A stretch of 64,000 bases of DNA, from NCBI RefSeq assembly GCF_009933335.1, contig NZ_MAEL01000014.1, positions 41,807 to 105,806 of the forward strand, in the 5' to 3' direction. The notes below the pieces were generated by a model. That model searched no databases, was not told the origin of the DNA, and saw nothing but the letters and a program-made list of their open reading frames with translations. Positions 1-8,347 of the stretch are shown piece after piece. Position numbers and translations under genes: made by a program. The stretch comes from Candidatus Enterococcus willemsii (lineage in GTDB: Bacteria; Bacillota; Bacilli; Lactobacillales; Enterococcaceae). How positions within the stretch are numbered: the first letter of the stretch is position 1; each line of letters begins with the position of its first letter.

Positions 1-203
1 ATGTAACAACAAATGATTGGATTATCTGGTCATATGAGCATATGTATACAAAGGGTGAACCAACATCGTTAACAAAAGAATTCTTAGATTATGTATTGTC
101 TGAGACTGTTCAGGAAACGATTGTGGGTGAACTAGGTTATATTCCAGTTTCACAGATGAAAGTCGAACGTGATGCAGAAGGAAATACGACAGTTATTAAG
201 TGA
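1..203 (+). CDS. pstS: PstS, phosphate-binding protein of ABC transporter (3' end only)
   Basis: The last 66 codons of an open frame run from the window edge to a TGA at 201-203. The fragment contains WSYEHMYTKGEP and the tail LGYIPVSQMKVE, which match the C-terminal lobe of PstS phosphate-binding lipoproteins. PstS captures inorganic phosphate outside the membrane and delivers it to PstC/PstA. The N-terminal signal and lipobox lie outside the window. The next gene, pstC, starts 115 bp downstream after a PhoP-like repeat array. Identity rests on this fragment and on the complete pst genes that follow. Confidence 0.85.
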   Translation, partial: VTTNDWIIWSYEHMYTKGEPTSLTKEFLDYVLSETVQETIVGELGYIPVSQMKVERDAEGNTTVIK

Positions 204-205
204 TA

Positions 206-279
206 TTTACACAAAATTTACAAACTTCGCCAATCCTTTACAAAACGTTAAACTAAAATTGACGTTGGAACTGTACACT
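206..279 (+). promoter_or_regulatory. PhoP-box-like direct repeats and candidate internal promoter before pstC
   Basis: TTTACA occurs at 206-211 and 217-222, then TTTACA at 237-242, TTAAAC at 248-253 and TTGACG at 259-264. Within each group the hexamers are 11 bp apart. This is the spacing of PhoP boxes (TTAACA-type repeats) in Bacillus and relatives. A possible -10 box, TACACT, lies at 274-279, nine bases after the last repeat, and no good -35 is spaced for it, as is usual for PhoP-activated promoters. It could give pstC onward its own phosphate-starvation promoter. Assignment by pattern only. Confidence 0.55.
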
Positions 280-318
280 AGGTGAGAGTGAAAATTTAGC
301 TTTTGAGGAGGAACCCTC

Positions 319-1239
319 GTGGAAAATGTAAAAGAAGTGTTAACAAAAAAATCAAGACGTGCCCGAATGGAGCAACGAGGACGCATGATTAGTTTTGCGT
401 GTATTGCATTAATTGTTTTAGTGGTTTTATCGATCTTCTATTTTGTTGCCAGCAAAGGTTTAGCGACCTTTTTTGTAAACAAAGTGAACTTGTTTGATTT
501 TTTATTCGGAACAAATTGGAATCCTAGTCAAATTGGACCAGACGGACAGCCAATGGTCGGTGCATTGCCAATGATTTTAGGATCATTTATTGTAACGTTC
601 TTATCGGCTATTGTTGCTACTCCATTTGCCATTGGTGCAGCTGTGTTTATGGTGGAAATATCACCTAAACAAGGTCAAAAAATTCTACAACCAGTTATTG
701 AACTATTAGTAGGTATTCCTTCAGTTGTTTATGGATTTATTGGGTTATCTGTGATTGTACCATTTGTGCGTTCTATCTTTGGTGGCACAGGTTTTGGTAT
801 TTTAGCTGGAACATTTGTCTTGTTTGTTATGATTTTACCAACTGTAACAACAATGACAGTCGATGCATTAAAAGCCGTCCCTCGTCATTATCGTGAAGCA
901 TCATTGGCTTTAGGTGCCACACGTTGGCAAACAATTTACAAAGTTGTACTGCGTGCAGCTGTACCAGGGATTTTAACAGCTGTTGTGTTTGGCATGGCTC
1001 GTGCATTTGGTGAAGCGCTAGCGATTCAAATGGTTATCGGGAATGCGGCATTAATTCCAACAAGCTTGGTAACGCCAGCTTCAACTTTAACGTCTATTCT
1101 AACAATGGGAATCGGAAATACAATTATGGGAACAGTCGAAAACAATGTACTATGGTCACTTGCGTTAATTTTATTATTAATGTCATTGCTATTTAACATT
1201 GTGATTCGTCTTATCGGTAAGAAGGGAGCATTGAAATAA
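319..1239 (+). CDS. pstC: PstC, phosphate ABC transporter permease
   Basis: 306 aa, the usual size for PstC. It is one of the two membrane subunits of the high-affinity phosphate importer. After a basic N-terminus there is a membrane helix near residues 25-48, and several more follow. The conserved permease EAA loop, EASLALGATRWQ, lies near residue 194 and is the docking site for PstB. The GTG start at 319 follows a GAGGAGGAA ribosome site. The stop codon overlaps the first base of the pstA start, so translation is coupled. Transcription may come from pstS and from the candidate PhoP promoter just upstream. Confidence 0.95.
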   Translation: MENVKEVLTKKSRRARMEQRGRMISFACIALIVLVVLSIFYFVASKGLATFFVNKVNLFDFLFGTNWNPSQIGPDGQPMVGALPMILGSFIVTFLSAIVATPFAIGAAVFMVEISPKQGQKILQPVIELLVGIPSVVYGFIGLSVIVPFVRSIFGGTGFGILAGTFVLFVMILPTVTTMTVDALKAVPRHYREASLALGATRWQTIYKVVLRAAVPGILTAVVFGMARAFGEALAIQMVIGNAALIPTSLVTPASTLTSILTMGIGNTIMGTVENNVLWSLALILLLMSLLFNIVIRLIGKKGALK

Positions 1240-2123
1240 TGAATGCAAAACGTGCAGATAAAATTGCAACAGGTGTACTTTATTTTATTTCAGGAATTAT
1301 CGTCTTAATTTTAGCTTCGCTATTAGCGTATATTCTGATTCGTGGAATTCCTCATATTTCCTGGGAGTTTTTAACTCAACCATCGAAAGCTTATCAAGCA
1401 GGTGGCGGAATTGGTATCCAGTTGTTTAACTCATTTTATTTACTTTTAATTACAATGATTATTAGTTTCCCGATTTCTTTAGGTGCAGGTATCTATCTTT
1501 CTGAATATGCAAAAAAGAATTGGTTAACAGATGTGATTCGTACCTCGATTGAAATTTTAAGTTCGTTACCATCAGTTGTTGTTGGTTTATTCGGATTTTT
1601 AATTTTTGTTATTCAATTTGAATATGGTTTCTCTATTCTTTCTGGGGCGTTGGCTCTAACATTCTTTAACTTGCCATTACTAACTAGAAATGTCGAAGAG
1701 TCTTTGCGTGCTGTTCACTATACACAACGTGAAGCAGGTTTAGCTTTAGGACTTTCTCGCTGGGAAACAGTTTTACGCGTCGTTGTGCCAGAAGCAACCC
1801 CGGGAATTTTAACTGGTGTTATCTTAAGTTCAGGACGTATTTTTGGAGAAGCGGCTGCTTTGATTTATACTGCCGGTCAGAGTGCGCCAGCCTTAGATTT
1901 TACAAATTGGAATCCGTTAAGTGCATCAAGCCCGATTGGTTTGTTTCGTCAAGCTGAAACATTGGCGGTTCATATTTGGAAAATCAATACAGAAGGAACG
2001 ATGCCAGATGGTGTAGCCGTATCGGCGGGAGCTTCTGCTGTGTTAATTATTGCTGTACTAGCGTTCAACTTCGGTGCACGTGCCGTTGGGAAACGATTGT
2101 ACAAACGCATGACCTCAGCATAA
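1239..2123 (+). CDS. pstA: PstA, phosphate ABC transporter permease
   Basis: 294 aa, full length. It is the second membrane subunit of the phosphate importer and pairs with PstC. About six hydrophobic segments are visible, the first near residues 10-35. The EAA loop EAGLALGLSRWETVLRVV is near residue 165. Its ATG overlaps the pstC stop by one base (TAATG). Downstream, instead of running directly into pstB, the operon is interrupted by a 343-bp gap filled with tandem repeats. Confidence 0.95.
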   Translation: MNAKRADKIATGVLYFISGIIVLILASLLAYILIRGIPHISWEFLTQPSKAYQAGGGIGIQLFNSFYLLLITMIISFPISLGAGIYLSEYAKKNWLTDVIRTSIEILSSLPSVVVGLFGFLIFVIQFEYGFSILSGALALTFFNLPLLTRNVEESLRAVHYTQREAGLALGLSRWETVLRVVVPEATPGILTGVILSSGRIFGEAAALIYTAGQSAPALDFTNWNPLSASSPIGLFRQAETLAVHIWKINTEGTMPDGVAVSAGASAVLIIAVLAFNFGARAVGKRLYKRMTSA

Positions 2124-2148
2124 TGAATCGTGGAATAAGATAAATAAA

Positions 2149-2455
2149 GATGTCAGTTCCACTTAGCAAAAAAAGTCAGGTAGTGGAATGATATACGGCG
2201 TGAAAATAGAACTAAATTTTGAAAAAATTTATATCCTTAATATGAACAAGGATGTCAGTTCCACTTAGCAAAAAAAAGTCAGGTAGTGGAATGATATACG
2301 GCGTGAAAATAGAATTAAATTTTGAAAAAATTTATATCCTTAATATGAACAAGGATGTCAGTTCCACTTAGCAAAAAAAGTCAGGTAGTGGAATGATATA
2401 CGGCGTGAAAATAGAACTAAATTTTGAAAAAATTTATATCCTTAATATGAACAAG
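2149..2455 (+). repeat. Three tandem 102-103 bp direct repeats between pstA and pstB
   Basis: Units are 2149-2250 (102 bp), 2251-2353 (103 bp) and 2354-2455 (102 bp). They are identical except that unit 2 has one extra A in its poly-A run and one C-to-T change. Each unit carries a perfect 7-bp inverted repeat, TTCCACT and AGTGGAA (2157-2163 with 2182-2188 in unit 1), around a loop containing an A run. The last unit leads directly into the pstB ribosome site. Each unit also opens with ATG and a 13-codon reading frame in units 1 and 3, which the extra A shifts in unit 2. This array fills almost all of the 343-bp gap. There are no spacers, so it is not CRISPR. Confidence 0.95.
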
Positions 2456-2466
2456 GAGCAGCGACT

Positions 2467-3270
2467 ATGAAAGAATATAATTTAGATGAGCGAAACATCA
2501 TTACATTAGAAGATAAAGAGCTTATTTTACACACAAATGATTTACATGTGTGGTATGGAAATAATGAAGCGATTAAAGGTGTCGATTTAGCATTTGAAAA
2601 AAATAAAATTACTGCATTGATTGGTCCCTCTGGATGCGGAAAATCAACGTATCTACGTTCACTAAATCGTATGAATGATGGCATTGCAAATACGAGAGTG
2701 ACTGGCGAAATCATGTACAAAGATGTAGATATCAATTCACCAAAAGTCGATGTATTTGAAGCAAGAAAACGAATTGGTATGGTATTTCAACGTCCAAATC
2801 CTTTTAGTAAATCAATTTATGAAAATATTACCTTTGCACTGAAACGTCATGGGGAAAAAGATAAAAAAGTATTAGATGAAATTGTTGAAACAAGTTTGAA
2901 ACAAGCGGCACTTTGGGATCAAGTCAAAGATTCGTTGCATAAAAGCGCTCATGCGTTGTCTGGTGGACAGCAACAACGTCTATGTATCGCTCGTGCCATT
3001 GCCATGAAGCCTGATATTTTATTGTTAGATGAGCCAGCAAGTGCATTAGATCCAATTTCTACTGGTACGGTAGAAGAAACATTAGTTAACTTAAAAGAAG
3101 AGTATTCAATTGTAATCGTAACCCACAACATGCAACAAGCTGCACGGATTAGTGACTATACAGCATTCTTCTATCTTGGCAAAGTGATTGAATATGATGA
3201 GACAACTAAAATCTTTACACGTCCTAAAATTCAAGCAACTGAAGATTATGTATCAGGACACTTTGGTTAG
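2467..3270 (+). CDS. pstB: PstB, phosphate ABC transporter ATPase (first copy)
   Basis: 267 aa. It hydrolyses ATP on the cytoplasmic face to drive phosphate import through PstC/PstA. Walker [10 protein letters not shown] is at about residues 53-61. The signature LSGGQQQR follows near 165 and Walker [13 protein letters not shown] near 185, with the H-loop THNMQQA behind. The ATG follows AAGGAGCAGCG at the end of the third tandem repeat. It has about 15 more N-terminal residues than the second copy and reads PASALDP where the second reads PTSALDP. Two tandem pstB genes are common in Lactobacillales; why both are kept is not clear from sequence. Confidence 0.95.
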   Translation: MKEYNLDERNIITLEDKELILHTNDLHVWYGNNEAIKGVDLAFEKNKITALIGPSGCGKSTYLRSLNRMNDGIANTRVTGEIMYKDVDINSPKVDVFEARKRIGMVFQRPNPFSKSIYENITFALKRHGEKDKKVLDEIVETSLKQAALWDQVKDSLHKSAHALSGGQQQRLCIARAIAMKPDILLLDEPASALDPISTGTVEETLVNLKEEYSIVIVTHNMQQAARISDYTAFFYLGKVIEYDETTKIFTRPKIQATEDYVSGHFG

Positions 3271-3290
3271 TGGGAAACGGAGGAAAAATC

Positions 3291-4049
3291 ATGGGAAAAG
3301 AAATTATCACATCGAAAGATTTACATCTATACTACGGAAAAAAAGAAGCATTAAAAGGAATTGATTTAAGCATTAATCAAGGTGAAATTACTGCGATGAT
3401 TGGTCCTTCAGGATGTGGAAAATCTACCTACTTACGTTGTTTAAACCGGATGAATGATTTAATTCCGGATGTAACCATTACTGGTAGTGTTGTTTACAAA
3501 GGAAAAGATATTTATGGACCAAAAACCGATACGGTTGATTTAAGAAAAGAAATTGGGATGGTTTTTCAACAACCTAATCCGTTCCCCTTTTCAATTTATG
3601 AAAATATTATTTACGGATTGAAATTAAAAGGAGAAACAGACAAACAAGTTTTTGATCAAGTGGTTGAAGAAAGTTTAAAGGCGGCTTCTGTCTGGGAAGA
3701 TGTAAAAGATAAATTGCATCAAAGTGCCCTATCTTTATCTGGTGGACAACAACAGCGTGTTTGTATTGCCCGCGTGTTGGCCGTTAATCCAGAAATTATT
3801 CTTCTAGATGAGCCGACAAGTGCCTTAGATCCGATTTCTTCAGGAAAAATCGAAAACACACTCTTAGAATTAAAAGAAAAATACACGATGATTATGGTTA
3901 CTCACAATATGTCCCAAGCATCACGTATTTCTGATAAAACAGCCTTTTTCCTAAATGGTGATTTAATTGAATTCAATGATACAAAAGAAATTTTCTTGAA
4001 TCCGAGTAAAAAAGAGACTGAAGATTATATTTCTGGTCGATTTGGTTAA
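3291..4049 (+). CDS. pstB: PstB, phosphate ABC transporter ATPase (second copy)
   Basis: 252 aa from the ATG at 3291, chosen because GGAGGAAAAATC precedes it. An in-frame GTG at 3270 would overlap the previous stop and has no ribosome site. Walker [10 protein letters not shown] (about 38-46), signature [16 protein letters not shown], Walker [13 protein letters not shown] and the H-loop histidine are all present, so the ATPase should be active. It is clearly paralogous to the gene before it. The two may work as a homodimer each or as a mixed pair with PstC/PstA. Confidence 0.95.
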   Translation: MGKEIITSKDLHLYYGKKEALKGIDLSINQGEITAMIGPSGCGKSTYLRCLNRMNDLIPDVTITGSVVYKGKDIYGPKTDTVDLRKEIGMVFQQPNPFPFSIYENIIYGLKLKGETDKQVFDQVVEESLKAASVWEDVKDKLHQSALSLSGGQQQRVCIARVLAVNPEIILLDEPTSALDPISSGKIENTLLELKEKYTMIMVTHNMSQASRISDKTAFFLNGDLIEFNDTKEIFLNPSKKETEDYISGRFG

Positions 4050-4095
4050 AGTAGTGAATTTTGATAAATAAAATTTCAAAAGGAGAGAAGAAAGC

Positions 4096-4785
4096 ATGTT
4101 GCGTACACAGTTTGAAGAAGAATTATTAAATTTACACAATCAATTTTATGAAATGGGAATGATGGTTAGTAAAGCTATTCATAAATCAGTTCGTTCATAT
4201 GTAGACCATGACAAAAAATTAGCAAAAGAAGTAATCGAGCGTGATGAACTTGTCAATGAACTTGAAGTAGAATTAGAACGAAAAAGTTTTGAAATGATTG
4301 CATTACAACAACCAGTAACGACTGACCTACGTCGTATTATTACTGTCATGAAGGCAAGCTCTGATTTGGAGCGTATGGGAGATCATGCGGTTTCGATTGC
4401 CAAGTCAACAATTCGTGTCAAAGGACAAGAACGTATTTTGGAGATTGAAAAAGAGATTTCAGATATGTCTGATTATGTGAAAAAAATGGTTGATAATGTC
4501 TTAGTAGCCTATGTTAAAACTGATCAAGAAGATGCGCGTTTAATTGCGAAAATGGATGATCGTGTAAATGAATATTATGAGTCTATTTACTACAACACGA
4601 TTGCAGCGATGAAAGCTAATCCAGAAACGGTAGTTAGTGGAACAGATTATCTGGATGTTGCACAGTATTTAGAGCGTATTGGTGATTATGTAACAAATAT
4701 TTGTGAATGGATTGTTTACTTGGCAACTGGAAAAATCAGTGAGCTAAATAGTAACCGTGATGAAGGTCCAGCAGAATATAAATAA
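4096..4785 (+). CDS. phoU: PhoU, phosphate transport and signalling regulator
   Basis: 229 aa, all helical by appearance, with two PhoU repeats. The metal-binding type motifs are seen as LERMGDHAVSIAKS near residue 95 and YLERIGDYVTNICEW near 198. PhoU dampens Pst uptake and links it to the PhoR-PhoP two-component system, which is not in this window. The ATG at 4096 follows AGGAGAGAAG. It lies 46 bp after the second pstB and is the last gene of the pst operon, closed by a strong terminator. Confidence 0.94.
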   Translation: MLRTQFEEELLNLHNQFYEMGMMVSKAIHKSVRSYVDHDKKLAKEVIERDELVNELEVELERKSFEMIALQQPVTTDLRRIITVMKASSDLERMGDHAVSIAKSTIRVKGQERILEIEKEISDMSDYVKKMVDNVLVAYVKTDQEDARLIAKMDDRVNEYYESIYYNTIAAMKANPETVVSGTDYLDVAQYLERIGDYVTNICEWIVYLATGKISELNSNRDEGPAEYK

Positions 4786-4832
4786 ACGATTGGAAATTGT
4801 GGTTTACTGCAATTTCCAATCGTTTATTTTTG
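4784..4832 (+). terminator. Rho-independent terminator after phoU
   Basis: A perfect 16-bp inverted repeat pairs 4784-4799 with 4810-4825, and ATTTTTG follows. The left arm begins inside the phoU stop codon. Confidence 0.92.
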
Positions 4833-4858
4833 CTTGTTCTAAAGGTTGATAAAAAGTT

Positions 4859-4902
4859 GGTACTTAAGACCTATATGCTTTTTGAGTAAAACAAGGCATA
4901 AT
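4859..4902 (+). promoter_or_regulatory. Candidate liaX promoter with LiaR/CesR-like box
   Basis: GGTACTTAAGACC at 4859-4871 resembles the TCTTAAGAC-type half-palindromes bound by LiaR/CesR-type response regulators in Lactobacillales. It differs from a perfect dyad by one inserted base. A CATAAT -10 candidate lies at 4897-4902, with no convincing -35, as would suit an activator-dependent promoter. The start of liaX is at 4957. This is a pattern match only. Confidence 0.35.
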
Positions 4903-4956
4903 AAGTGTGTAAGAAAAACTTGCAAAAAATAAATTTGCTTTAAGGAGGCAATTTCC

Positions 4957-6525
4957 ATGAACGAGAGAGAACGTATTTTGGATTTAGTAAAAAAAGGTGT
5001 ACTTTCTACGGAAGAAGCTTTGGATTTGCTGGAAGGCATTGCAAAGGCGAAAGATGAATCTCAAAATCAAAAAGTAGCCGATGAAGTCACTGCAGAAAAA
5101 CAAGACAGAAACCAATGGATTGATGATATAGAGAATTTTAATATTGAAGAGGACCTTTCAGATGGTGAAGATGCACTTCATCAAAAAGAAGCGGAAGATC
5201 GTGAACAATTAGAGAAAATTTTAGATGCTCTAGCTACTGAAGCAAACCAAGCGTCTGCTGAGTTAGATGAAGTCAATGCTGAAATTCAAGGAATTCACGT
5301 AGAATTAAAAGAAGCTCAAGAAAGCTTGATGGAATTGAACACAAAAGAAGAATTAGGTGAAGTGCTTGAGGAAGATTTAGCGTCTCGTCAAACGATTGAA
5401 GCCGAAATTCAAGATTTAGAAGCTTCATTAGATGAATTAATGGAAGAAAGAATTGCGTTAGAAGCGAAACTAAAAAATATTCGTCGCAATCAATGGGATA
5501 AGAAAAAAGAAAAAATTAGCAAGAAAATTGATCTTCCAGACGATTGGAAAGAGCAAGCGACAGATACTCTAAACCAAGTTGGTGGCAAGGTAGCAGAAGC
5601 CAGCACACATCTTGGCAAATTCTTGAAGAAAACCTTCCAATCCGTCTCTGAAACAGTAGGCGACAATGTGGAATGGAAAGACGTCAGCTTACGTGTTCCA
5701 GGTGTAGCCACTCAAAAATTCGAAAAAACATTTGAATTCGCTGAAACACAAGCAAGTATTTTGGATGTACGTGTTGCAAATGGGAACGTTCAATTTAATA
5801 CATGGGATGAACCAGGTGTGAAAGTTGAAGCTAAAATTAAATTATATGGCAAAATGGATGCCGTCTCACCAGAAGCTGCCTTTGATGAACGTAGTCAAAT
5901 TCAAGTTGATGATGAGCATATGTCATTCCAAATTCCAAATAAACGCGTTCGCGCTGATTTGGTTTTCTACTTACCAAATCGTGTATATGATCATGTTTCT
6001 GTCAAATTGTTAAATGGCAATGTTTTAGTAAATGAATTAGAAGTAAAAGATATTTATGCCAAATCAACAAATGGAAATATTCAGATTGAACAAATCAATG
6101 CATCCATGTTAGAAATCGAAGGTGTCAATGGAAATATTACTGTGGCAGCTGGAGAAATCTTAGATTCAATTATCGAAACAGTCAATGGGACAGTTACGAT
6201 GACAGCTACACCACAAAATATTGGCATTTCACTAGTTAATGGAGATGTTCGTTTGACATTACAAGAAGCGCATTTACGCCGTTTAAATGCCACTTCAGTT
6301 AACGGGAATGTCAAAGTAGCTTTACCAGAAACTTTAGGTTTAGAAGGGACAGCTAAAACAAGTCTAGGTTCAATCAATAGCCGTCTATCTGAGTACGAAA
6401 TTGTTCGTCAAAAGAAAGAACGTATGAATCAATTATTACAATTCCGTCGTCTATCAGAAAACATTGCTCAAATTGATCTTTCAACAACAACTGGAAATAT
6501 TTATTTGAAAGATAGCGAAAAATAG
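4957..6525 (+). CDS. liaX: LiaX-like envelope-stress protein (DUF4097)
   Basis: 522 aa. The N-terminus (MNERERILDLVKKGVLSTEE) is the helical segment typical of LiaX/YvlB-type proteins. An acidic coiled coil runs from about 85 to 180. The C-terminal half is a DUF4097 beta-repeat domain in which NGNV/NGNI/NGDV recurs about every 20 residues from near 270 to the end. In Enterococcus faecalis, LiaX is the surface-exposed sensor that restrains the LiaFSR response to daptomycin and host peptides. No signal peptide is visible, which is also odd for the known family member. Followed by liaY and liaZ; preceded by the phoU terminator and a LiaR-like box. Confidence 0.85.
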   Translation: MNERERILDLVKKGVLSTEEALDLLEGIAKAKDESQNQKVADEVTAEKQDRNQWIDDIENFNIEEDLSDGEDALHQKEAEDREQLEKILDALATEANQASAELDEVNAEIQGIHVELKEAQESLMELNTKEELGEVLEEDLASRQTIEAEIQDLEASLDELMEERIALEAKLKNIRRNQWDKKKEKISKKIDLPDDWKEQATDTLNQVGGKVAEASTHLGKFLKKTFQSVSETVGDNVEWKDVSLRVPGVATQKFEKTFEFAETQASILDVRVANGNVQFNTWDEPGVKVEAKIKLYGKMDAVSPEAAFDERSQIQVDDEHMSFQIPNKRVRADLVFYLPNRVYDHVSVKLLNGNVLVNELEVKDIYAKSTNGNIQIEQINASMLEIEGVNGNITVAAGEILDSIIETVNGTVTMTATPQNIGISLVNGDVRLTLQEAHLRRLNATSVNGNVKVALPETLGLEGTAKTSLGSINSRLSEYEIVRQKKERMNQLLQFRRLSENIAQIDLSTTTGNIYLKDSEK

Positions 6526-6537
6526 AGTTACAATAGA

Positions 6538-6571
6538 GATAGGATGGAGCATGTCTGCTCCATTTCTATCC
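6538..6571 (+). other. Hairpin between liaX and liaY
   Basis: GATAG and GATGGAGCA pair with TGCTCCAT and CTATC around a short loop, with a two-base bulge. Only a weak T run follows, so it looks more like a partial attenuator or RNA-stabilising hairpin than a full terminator. Confidence 0.6.
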
Positions 6572-6600
6572 AATTTAGAAACAAAGGATGGTGAAAGAAC

Positions 6601-6909
6601 ATGAGAAAAAAATTAATGAAATCAAATAATAATGTTGTCTTAACAGGAACTTTGGCTGGAATCGCAGAATATTTAAATATTGATCCAACAATTGTCCGTA
6701 TCATTTATGTCTTCCTTTCATTGACATTTATTGGTGCTCCTGTCATTTTATACATTGTGATGGCTATTTTAATTCCATCGAATCACGGGGAACGCACAAA
6801 TACTTATGGACATAACAATAAATACTATCGTAATAATGATCGCCGAACAAATAGCCGTCCTCGTAAAGAAGCTGAAAAAGTAGAAGAAGACGACTGGAGT
6901 GACTTCTAG
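6601..6909 (+). CDS. liaY: LiaY-like PspC-domain membrane protein
   Basis: 102 aa. The first 60 residues form a PspC domain: a basic start, TGTLAGIAEYLNIDPTIVRI, then one long membrane helix ending in ILIPSN. The tail is polar, rich in Asn, Arg and acidic residues, and probably cytoplasmic. In enterococci LiaY interacts with LiaX and helps relocate anionic phospholipids during antimicrobial peptide stress. The ATG follows AAAGGATGGTG. Its TAG shares one base with the GTG of the next gene, so the two are translationally coupled. Confidence 0.85.
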   Translation: MRKKLMKSNNNVVLTGTLAGIAEYLNIDPTIVRIIYVFLSLTFIGAPVILYIVMAILIPSNHGERTNTYGHNNKYYRNNDRRTNSRPRKEAEKVEEDDWSDF

Positions 6910-7268
6910 TGTCTTATTTTCAACGATTGATTATCAATATGCTGACATTTATTTCACTATCAGTGTTGCTTCCTGAAATGGTACAAGTACGAAGTATTGC
7001 GATGGCTTTAATGGCAAGTTTTGTATTATCTATATTAAATGCGCTAATTAAACCCATTTTAACCATTATTTCTCTACCACTTACATTTTTAACGCTGGGT
7101 TTTTTCAGTTTTGTGATTAATGCATTGATGCTCCGGTTAACTTCTGTTTTTGTCGGTGAATATAATTTTGCTTTCTCGTCATTTGGGGCAGCCATATTAG
7201 TTGCTATTATTATGTCTGTTGTAAATATGATTGTAACTGAGCATCATATGGAGAAATATCAAGAATAA
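6909..7268 (+). CDS. liaZ: LiaZ-like four-helix membrane protein (phage holin family IV type)
   Basis: 119 aa and almost entirely hydrophobic, with four predicted membrane helices near residues 8-25, 30-52, 57-80 and 88-110. This is the pattern of the YvlD / phage holin superfamily IV group. The GTG start overlaps the liaY stop. It completes the liaXYZ order known from enterococci. A biochemical role has not been settled; membership in the Lia envelope-stress regulon is inferred from the context. Confidence 0.82.
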   Translation: MSYFQRLIINMLTFISLSVLLPEMVQVRSIAMALMASFVLSILNALIKPILTIISLPLTFLTLGFFSFVINALMLRLTSVFVGEYNFAFSSFGAAILVAIIMSVVNMIVTEHHMEKYQE

Positions 7269-7304
7269 CTCTCTTTTAACCTTTGTGTTAAAGAGAGTTT
7301 TTTT
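7267..7304 (+). terminator. Terminator after liaZ
   Basis: ACTCTCTTTTAAC pairs with GTTAAAGAGAGT around CTTTGT, with one bulged base, and is followed by a run of seven T. Confidence 0.9.
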
Positions 7305-7399
7305 GATTTATTTAAGAGAAAATCTTTACTTTCATAGTATCTTTTCGCTGATAATGTTAAAATAAAACGGAACCAAGGTTTTAGAAAAGAGGGAAAAGA

Positions 7400-8335
7400 A
7401 TGACAGAAACCGTCAAAGTAAGAGAATTAGCTGAAGCATTAAAATTAGAAATTGTTTCGGGCGGAGAAGAAGCACTGGATCGTGATATTACGACAGCTGA
7501 TATTTCTCGTCCTGGATTAGAATTAACTGGTTATTTTAATTATTATTCACACAATCGGTTACAATTATTTGGAAGTAAAGAAGTTACGTTCTCACATCGA
7601 ATGATGCCGGAAGAGCGTTTAATGATTTTACGTCGCTTGTGTGCAGATGATACACCAGCGTTTGTTATTTCTCGTGGAATGAAAGTTTCAGATGAAATGA
7701 TTCAAGCGAGTGAAGAAAATAAGATTGCTGTCTTACGTTCAAAAGTATCTACATCACGTTTATTAGGACAAATTTCAAGTTATTTAGATGGTCGCTTAGC
7801 ATTACGTACGAATGTACATGGTGTATTAGTCGATGTATATGGTTTAGGCGTGTTGATTCAAGGGGACAGCGGCATTGGTAAGAGTGAAACTGCCTTAGAA
7901 CTAATTAAACGCGGCCACCGATTGATTGCCGATGACCGTGTGGATATCTATAAACAAGATGAATTAACATTAATTGGTGAACCACCTAAGATTTTAGAAC
8001 ATTTAATCGAAATTCGCGGAATTGGGATTATTGATGTCATGAATTTATTTGGAGCAAGTGCTGTTCGAGGATCAATGCAAGTCCAATTAGCAGTTTACTT
8101 AGAGGCTTGGGCTAAGGATAAAAAATACGATCGCTTGGGTTCGTCTGATGAAGCGGTGACTTTAGGAGAAGTGGATATTCCGCAAATTAAGATTCCAGTT
8201 AAAACAGGTCGAAATGTTGCGATTATTATCGAAGTTGCTGCGATGAATTTCCGAGCGAAAACAATGGGCTACGATGCGACACAAGCGTTTGAAGATCGTT
8301 TAAGTCAATTAATTGAAGAAAACTCAAATGTATAG
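7400..8335 (+). CDS. hprK: HprK, HPr kinase/phosphorylase
   Basis: 311 aa, normal length. It phosphorylates and dephosphorylates Ser46 of HPr, the signal that switches on CcpA in carbon catabolite control. The Walker A GDSGIGKSE is at residues 155-162, the conserved His of NVHGV near 140, and the HprK signature EIRGIGIIDVMNLFG near 204-218. The ATG follows GAGGGAAAAG. lgt begins 12 bp after its stop, as in many Firmicutes, so hprK-lgt-gpsA-galU is probably one transcript. Its partner CcpA is encoded 6 kb downstream. Confidence 0.97.
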   Translation: MTETVKVRELAEALKLEIVSGGEEALDRDITTADISRPGLELTGYFNYYSHNRLQLFGSKEVTFSHRMMPEERLMILRRLCADDTPAFVISRGMKVSDEMIQASEENKIAVLRSKVSTSRLLGQISSYLDGRLALRTNVHGVLVDVYGLGVLIQGDSGIGKSETALELIKRGHRLIADDRVDIYKQDELTLIGEPPKILEHLIEIRGIGIIDVMNLFGASAVRGSMQVQLAVYLEAWAKDKKYDRLGSSDEAVTLGEVDIPQIKIPVKTGRNVAIIIEVAAMNFRAKTMGYDATQAFEDRLSQLIEENSNV

Positions 8336-8347
8336 GAAGTGATAGAA

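Noticed and set aside
2149..2455. Tandem repeats as a CRISPR array
   Set aside because: Units are about 102 bp and abut without variable spacers; no cas genes are nearby.
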